Source: Mermis nigrescens | Taxonomy: Eukaryota; Nematoda; Enoplea; Mermithida; Mermithidae | Reading direction: 5' to 3' | Assembly: GCA_036768485.1 (NCBI GenBank) | Contig: JAVLUZ010000713.1 | Location: 1 to 64,000, forward strand | Length of the DNA: 64,000 nt | Shown: one piece after another, positions 24,001-33,000 of the stretch | How positions within the stretch are numbered: position 1 is the stretch's first letter | Layout: every line of letters starts with the position of its first letter | Translations under genes and position numbers: made by a program | Notes under the pieces: generated by a model | The model's input: only the letters and a program-made list of their open reading frames with translations | Told to the model about the DNA's origin: nothing | Databases searched by the model: none

Positions 24001-27000
24001 TAATGCATATATAAAATGCTTCCCTTTGGAAGTAAGGGATTTTCAGCCGATTTCAAGAGCATAGCAACACTATGAAATATAAAAACTATTGCGTTCACTA
24101 ACTCGGTCCAAAAATTCGGTTTTTAGATGATTTTGAGGCAATTTTGGGCATTTAATAGTAAATAAGACAAAAAATAATTAATTAACAATTTGTAACAATA
24201 TTATTGACTGCTTTTGCTCTGCATAAAGGATGCAGCAACTGATTGCAATCTAAAAATCGCCAGACAGTACCTATCTGTCTGACCATACATGATCTTAAGG
24301 GGTTTCACCCCACCAGAAAAATTTCACCCCTCCCCAGAATTCGAGATTTTTTAGACATTTGAAATTTTCTAAAAATTCGTGGAAAAGATTATTTTTTCAA
24401 CGTTTTAGCTATCGCCATATACTCACGTTTTGACTATATTTTGTTCAATTTATTCGGCCTTTTTGATTTATTTTCGAAATTTTTATGTTTTTATGCTCTA
24501 GAAAGATAGAGCATCGTCAGGAACGCCGAAAAACGATGCTTCTGACGCGTACCCACCATACATGATCTTTAGGGGGTTTCTACACCCCTCCCAAGGAAAA
24601 TTTCCACCCGACCCCGCAAAAATTTTTTCACCCCTCCAGAATTGACGATTTTTTTAAAGTTCTCAAAAATGTTCTAAAAACCTGTAGAAAAGATGCTTTT
24701 TAAAATGTTTTAGCTATCTGTTTGCTCAAGAGAGCCAAATTTTCGGCGCTTCGCGCCATTGTACTCTTGTTTTGACTTTATTTTGTTCAATTTTTTCCGA
24801 CTTTTTTGATTTTTTTCGAAATTTTTTAATATTTTTATGCTCTAGAAAGATAGAACATCGTCAGAAACGCTGAAAAACAATGTTTTGGACGCTTACTTAC
24901 CATCTTTGGACCCAAAAAAGGCACTTCATAATTTCACCCCTCCCCCAGAATTCCCATGCTCTGCATGTATGGTACCTCAGTGTTTTTTGTACAAGGTTCG
25001 TTTGTACATGTACAAAGATGGTCCCCAAAAAGTCTTTGTACATTTTGTACATGGAAATTTTTGTGTACTATAATACAGTACAGTAGCGATTTTAGTGTGG
25101 TAAAACAGGGTTTTCGATCTTTGGTAGTGTATTTTAGCTAATTTATGCAAATTCTGCCATTTCAAAGATACATAGGACCACGGTTTTTTTTTGTATTCGG
25201 CAAAGATTTTTCCCGATGTACAAAGACTTTTCGGGACCGTCTTTGTACATGTACAAAGATTTTTGGGAAGACAAAAATTGCAAAAAAGGTCTATAATTCG
25301 AGAAAATTTCGGCGCTTCGCGCCGAAATGAGTAATTGTGTGTTCTATATATCTTTATAATGGCAGAAATTGCATTTCAAAAGTAAAAATGTCAAATTTTT
25401 CGGCGCTTCGCGCCGTTTTAAGACGATTTTTAGTGATTTTTGCCCTTAGAGACCCAGAAATTAGCTAAAACACACTACGAAAAGTCGAAGAACTCTGTTT
25501 TTACGATACTAAAATCGCTGCTGTACCATATTATAGTACCCAAAAATTTTGTGTGTACAAAATGTACAAAGATTTTTAGGAAGACAAAACTGTAAAAAAG
25601 GTGTAAAATTCCCAAAATTTTCGGCGCTTCGCGCCGAACTGATAAATTATTTGTCCTATATATCTTTAAAATGGCAGAATTTACATTTAGAATGGGAAAA
25701 TGTCAATATTTTCCGGCGCTTCGCGCCGTTTTCAGATAATTTTTAGTAACTTTTAGCGTCATAAACCCAGAAATTAGCTAAAATACACTACCTAAGATCG
25801 AAAACCCTGTTTTACCACACTAAAATCGCTACTGTACTATATTATAGTACACAAAAATTTGCATGTGCAAAATGTACAAAGACTTTTTGGGGACCATCTT
25901 TGTACATGTACAAACGAACACTTGTACAAAAAAAAAACACTGCATAGGACAAACAATTACTCATTTCGGCGCTTAGAACCGAAAATTTTTGGGAATTTTA
26001 CACCTTTTTTACAGTTTTTGTCTTCCCAAAAATCTTTGTACATTTTGTACACACAAATTTTTGGGTACAATAATATGGTACAGCAGCGATTTTAGTATCG
26101 TAAAAACAGAGTTCTTCGACTTTTTGTAGTGTGTTTTAGCTAATTTCTGGGTCTCTAAGAGCAAAATCACTAAGAATCGTCTTAAAAACTGGCGCGAAGC
26201 GCCGAAAAATTTGACGTTTTTCCGATTTGAAATGCACTTTCAGCCATTATAAAGATAACATACAATTACTCATGTCGGCGCGAAGCGCCAAAATTTTGCG
26301 AATTACAGACCTTTTTTGCAATTTTTGTCTTCCCAAAAATCTTTGTGAATGTACAAAGACGGTCCCAAACAGTCTTTGTACATCGGAAAAAATCTTTGCC
26401 GAGTACAAATAAAACACTGATGGTACCCACCATTTTCGGGCCCAAAAAGAACACTTCAACGTTTTACCCCTACCCCCAGGATGCCCATACTGTGCATGTC
26501 TATATCTGACCCTACTCCTTAAAACTGATGCTATTAAAAATTATTTGTACATAATTAGCATCGGAGACGACTTGCACTAAAACGAAACTCCTTTTTATTG
26601 CATAATGACTAGCAGCATTAGTGATGCATGTCGTTTTCTGTTTTTAAAATTTAGTTTTTTTTTTGAGAATGCCATGATTCTCCAGATCAATGTTAGACGT
26701 CAGTACGCAACTAATTTTGAACAAATCGAAAACTGAATGCTCAATCACAATTATTGCATGCTAGAATATTTTGTATCAGACATGCGCAGCATGGGAATTC
26801 TGAGGTGGGGGACGAGGGGGGGCGAAATCTTCAAGTGCGTGTTTTGGGCTCAACATTGGTAGATATGCGTCGAAGACATCGTTTTTCGGCGTTTATTACG
26901 CGAAAAACCGAAAGTTTGATATTTTTTGGACAAAAAGATAGCTAAAAACGCGGATCTAGTATACAATTTACCTTCCCCAGTGTTTTATAGCCGATCCATA

Positions 27001-30000
27001 TAAGCTACAGTAACCAAGCTTTACAAGGAGATGGGTATAAGCCTATTAGCCTATTGTACTAATCTTACGCAATTGATTAACTTCGGTGTAAACTTACTAC
27101 TTTGAAAGAAAAAAATTAAAAAAGCTTACTTTACTTTACTTTAAACTTACTTCAAACCTACTTTTTTAAACTTACTTTTTTATTGTAGGATGTTGATTGA
27201 GTTACAAAAAAACTGCTGTGTTCGAAACCCACCGGATCGTTTACAATTTTTAGATGCCATTAGTACGTTGTAAACTGTTAGTGTAAGCGGTAAGTCTACA
27301 CCGTAAGTTAATCAATTTTGACAGATTAGTACAATAGGCTCATAGCCATCTCCTTGTGAAGTTTGGTTACTGTAGCTTATATGGATCGGCTAAAACGCTG
27401 GGGGTAAATTGATTACTAGATCCAAAAACGCTTAACACAGTACCTTTTCGACGAAATTTTCAAGAAATTTAAAAAAATCGCGAATTCTGGGGCGAGGATT
27501 GGAAAAATTTCTGGGGTTATGAAAGCTTTTTGGAGGAGGAGGAAGCTTTATTACCCTTGCCAACCCTCCAAATCATGTATGCATTATACCTGTAACAATT
27601 ATCAGAAAATGTCGTTACTAGAAAATTACACTTACGAATTAAATGACAAACAAACTACAGAAAATAAAGCGAAGTTGTCATAAAGTAATTATTTCAAGCT
27701 TAATATATTCAGACGAAGAGGATAGATAATACATATGCTTTTACATTGCAAGAAGATTGATTCAGCTATCTGAAGTTTGTTTGAGTATGAAATTCGGCGC
27801 GAGTGCAGAAAATTCTCATGAGAAATTAGGTGAAAAATACGTTAAAATCACTATATTTCCGTCCGATAACGTGCTAAGGGTCCTAATAACTATAATAAAA
27901 ACATTTTTTACCCTGTTTTTGGGCCACCCTTTGTACATGATTTTGGGGATAAGGGGGTTTTCACCTGTCGGAAAGGTTCCACCCCTTCCAGAATTGACGA
28001 TTTTCCAAATAATGCATGAAAAAAGGTGCGGTTTTTAGCATTTGTAGCTGTCTGCTTGCTCAAATGTGTCAAAATTTCGACGCTTCGCGCCATATACAAC
28101 TTATTTACTAGCAGCAGCTGTATTTTTTCGGTTAAGATTCTTTTCAAATTTAGATTTTTCTATTATAAAAATATATTGCATGGTCATACATAAAGCTAAA
28201 AATGGTGTTTTGACGCGTTTTCAGCGTTTTTGAGCCTAAAAATGCATTTTTGAAATTTTTTTCGTTTCGTCCCCTCCCTGGCATTTCCATGATGTATACC
28301 AATGTATGATTGACTCCCGCACGGACCCCGCTTTCCCGTTTACCAAGATAATCATCTCTCGCATTATGCATTCTAAGAACTGGCAATTTTTACTTAAATC
28401 TCATTTTTGCACGTTAAACCCGTATTCTCATGTTTCTACTCCTTTTTATACACTCGTTCGTTCTGTTCCGCATGCCCCATCGCCACGGGAAGGCATTTTT
28501 TGTGTCAGGCGCTAATTCCCGTCTGAATTTTTATTATTTACTTAATTATTACGATTATAAAAAGATAAAAAATAATTTTTTTATTATTTTTAAAAATTAC
28601 TTTTTCATTCATTCTTTTTAAATTTATATTTTTCTATTGCATGCACATAAACCCCAAAGTTGGGATTGGAATCACATAATTAAAAATCAAATTGAATTAG
28701 TTGGAATTACGCATAATTCACGACGTACAAGGAGGCTAGTAGGGAAAAGAATTTACTAAAAATTAAACTTCCGCTAGAAGCGCAAAAATCGAAGTTTCGG
28801 TGGCGGAGGCGGATCCAGGATTTTCCTAGGGGGTGGTACCCCTAAGGGGGGGGCGGAACCCTGACTTGGGCGGAAAACTTAGCCGTTTTAACCCGAAAAT
28901 CGCTAAACATCGCTCAAAAATCCTTAATTTTGCGCACTATTTGGGCCAATGGGGCGGTGATGGTTAATGCTAAATTAGCGGCCAATGGCGGCCGCCCTCG
29001 CCTATATTCGCCCCTGAATGACGTGAATGGCTTATTTCTAGAAAAGCAGCGATCGCTAATCGAAAAACGACGTACTTTGCATTGCTACGCTAGCACGACA
29101 CGCACTACCTGAGGCAGCAACTAACAAAATTGTGTGCTTGTCATCAGTGGCGGATCTATGATTTTCCTAAGAGGGCGGCGGTACCCCTAAGGGGGGGGCG
29201 GAACCCTGACTTGGGCGGAAAACTTAGCCGTTTTAACCCGAAAATCGCTAAAAATCGCTCGAAAATGCTTAATTTTGCGCACAATTTTGGGACAATGGGG
29301 GAGCGGCCGCCCCCGCCCCCCTTAATCCGCCCCTGCTTGTCATAATTCATTAATGAATTATGAAACTAAATCTGTTATTAAAAACCATCGAAGCTTCGTC
29401 ATAATCTCTTTTTCTGAGCCAATGAACAATGTTTGGTGAAGGCGAGTTTTTTCAGAGGCCGCAGAATATACTTCGATTTTTGCCTCTTAGCGCAGTCTAA
29501 TGTTTAGTAGATTCTTACAACTTTCACAGGCATGCATAGGTAACCTTTCCCTAGTCGCACAAGGTCAGGTTGACTTGGGAGCACTGTTTTTTTTTGTACG
29601 AGCCTCTTTGTACATGTACAAAGATCTCCGGAAAAGTCTTTGTACGAGCGAAAATTTTTTTACATATAACTTATAGATATGTAATTGAATGTACACATTT
29701 TTACATACCACTAGATTGTTATCCGTGACCCGCACGCTTCGCAAAGGTGTAATTTTGTCCTAAATTCAGCTGGTTATATTATTTTGGCCCGAAACGCCAA
29801 AATTTTCATGAGTCTTAGGTTGAAATTACACATAAAATTCGACTCAGCAAGTTAAAATGACTTGTGTTACACAATTATAAATAATAAGCGGTTGCAATGT
29901 GCTGACTGAATCTCATAATAGACACTAATTTGCTTATGAATTTAATGCTACGCAAAGATAAAAGAGTCAATTTTATCTTCAAACGGCAGAAAACAGTGCA

Positions 30001-33000
30001 AAGTTGTTTAATAGTTCTTTTTTCTGCATAAAATCTTTATAAAACAGTGGAAATAGATGTAAAAGATGCTTCAATCTGTACAAAGATGCTTACAGATAGA
30101 TTTTGGAGTGTTAAATGCCCGCGCTTGGAGAAGATAGAATGTAATTATGATATTCGGCGCGAAGCGCCGAAAATTTTTAGGAATTTTGCTAAAAAATACT
30201 CCAAAAAACGTTAAAATTACTATTACTTTGCCTCAAAAAGTCTTTGTACATTGTACAAAGATGGCTCCGAAAATCTTTTGTACGAGCCTCAAAATCTTTG
30301 TCTCGTACAAAAAAAAACAGTGCTTGGGAGGCATAAAATCGAGATTTTAAAATCAGGAAGGTGTGAAATCCAAGATTTATACTACAATAAATTGCGTTTT
30401 TGACCATTATTACGTCAAAATCACTTGAAAATACACTGTTTTTTGCTCAAACTGCTCGACAGTTCCAAACTTTTGGACCCTTTAAGCGGGGGTTATACCC
30501 CCTCTCTCATGTACACTACTCGCCACGAATGTTTACGCCTTAATAAGCGTCTAGAGCTTCTAAAGGTTATATCTTTAACGCGTCGGTCCTATTTCCGCCC
30601 ACGCACGGCCAACGTGTTAAACATATATCCCTTAACAAGCTCTATCATCCTATGGAGCATATTAAAACGTAAACATTCGTGGCGAGCACTATATGGTCCC
30701 CTCCTTTTATGTCCTTAATGATGCGTAATTCCAAGTTTATTCGTCCTTTTTTATTCCAGCGGTACATTTTTGATTGCTAGTACCTTACTTTTTCTTAAAA
30801 AAAAATTTAAAAAATAAATTTGTTGAAAAATTGAAATCAATAATCTATTATTTGCCCACGTCATAGTTTTCGGCAGGAGGCCAACCAGGGACATCAGACG
30901 GAAAGAAAAAACAAGCCGCCTCTGTGACATAAGTGCCCAAGGTCAAAGTTTAATGGGGGGGTTGAAATCCAAAAATTGGCAGATAGCTAAGTGCTTCGTG
31001 AAAACGGTTCTATGGCCTTTTGGGGCCCGAAAATTGAAGCCCTTTTAGGCTGATAAAACTAGCTATATAGCCTTTTTGGACTCGAAAACATAGGTATTTA
31101 GCCTTTTTGAACTAAAAATAGCTATTTAGCCCTTTTTGGAGTCGAAAAATAGCTTTATATCCATTTGAAACTCATAAAAGACAACTATATAGCATTTATG
31201 AGCTTACACGGTATGTTTCTGAGTCCAAAAAAGGCTAAATAGCTAGTTTTCTGAGCCCAAAAAAGCTAAATAGCTCATTTTGTGAGCCCTAATAGGCTAT
31301 ATAGCAATGTTTTTCGGCCAAAATGGCTGTATATCTATCCGTTTTTCAGAGCTCAGGGGGTAATACCCACCTCACCCCCCATGCTCTTGTATGCCCTGTG
31401 ACGTAGGATCCACTATACTATATCATTAAAAATTCATAATAAAGTGCCCTTAAATAAGGAAAATAACGACATTGCGCGCATTGACCGGTGGGCTAAGAAC
31501 GAAGAGCGAGTTACAATGCGACTTAAAAACGGCGAAAAATGACAAAATATCAACGTTTGCATTTCAGATACGACATTGATACCCTTATAATACAGGCTTG
31601 TAAACAGGTGGCCCCTGGAAATTTTTCCAGAATTTTTAGCTATGAAGCCCAGGGGCGGATTTAGGGGGGCGGGAGGCCGCCCTCCACCCCCATTGGCCAA
31701 AAATAGTGCGCAAAACTAAGGATTTTTGAGCGATTTTTAGCGATTTTCGGGTTACAACGGCTAATTTTTCCGCTCAAGTCAGGATTCCGCCCCCCCCACT
31801 CAGAGGTACCGCCCCCCCTTAGGGAAATCCTGGATCGCCACTGATGAAGTCGTATGGGTTTTTGACGTTCCCAGCGTAAAAATGCTCAAGTTTTCGGCGC
31901 TCCGCGCCATTAATTCAATTAAGCACAAAGATTGAGTACAAAAAAAAGAAAGACAGTGAAGTTTATGAAAATGAGAAATCAACTATGCAGACAGTTTGAA
32001 CGTTAGATTTTGTGTATATAAATATGAAAAGTGAAAATTTTTCAACATTTTTAGGAAAAATTTTCATTGTCATTGCATAAAGCTGGTAGAGAAATGTTCA
32101 GGAATGCCTTACCTTCCCATTGAAACAAAATCCTGGATATGGGGTTGCTTATTTCCATTATAATGACAAGTTTATCATTAAAAGTAAGTGCTTAGTAAAA
32201 ACGGTTCATCCCCTTTGTTACATGTATGCCCGAGACCCTTTAGAATTTTGACTCGTACGATTTTTGCTTAACTAGGTACATAATTGTGTGCAAAGTAGTT
32301 CTTCGCACTTATTCTATGAATCGTGGTCAATAATAAATAATTTCTAAATAATAATAACAAATAGCGGACGAACATAATATTTTCATACGACCATTTAGAT
32401 AGACATACAGTATCCTTCTACCGGTTGTGCCCAGGCCCGTATCCAGAGGGGGCGGGGGGCCTGCCCCCCCCCCGAAATGAGAAAAATTTTTGTTTTTCCC
32501 AAGGGTCCCCCAAAGGGAAAAATGAAAAATTGGCGAAGTTGGTCTGAAACACCGCCAAAACAGGTTTTTAGCGTACTTTTGAGCTAGAAAACACAAAATT
32601 TTCCGGCGCTTCGCGCCGGATTCTTATCTTCTAAACCGCTGAAAATCGCCCAAATTTGAGTTAGACATAGAAAGTATGTCAATCTTTTCTAACGCTTTGC
32701 GCCGGATTAATTGTTTAGCTATAGTTTTTGCCTTCTAGCTCACTCAAAACAGCTCAAATTTGAGTTATGACATGGAAACAGGCCTGTAACCAGGGGGCGG
32801 GCGGGGGGGGCCTGCCCCCCCCCAAAATGCGGAAAAAATTTTTGTTTCTCCCAAGGGTCCCCCGAAGGGAAAAATGAAAAATTGGCGAAGTGCGTCTGAA
32901 ACAGCGCTTAAACAGGTTTTTAGCGTACTTTTGAGCTAGTAAACTCAAAATTTTCTGGCGATTCGCGCCGGATTTATTGTTTACGTATAGTTTTGTCTTC

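Noticed and set aside
24979..26424. A large autonomous transposon
   Set aside because: No transposase-like frame is present. Length comes from repeated palindromic hM4-type blocks.
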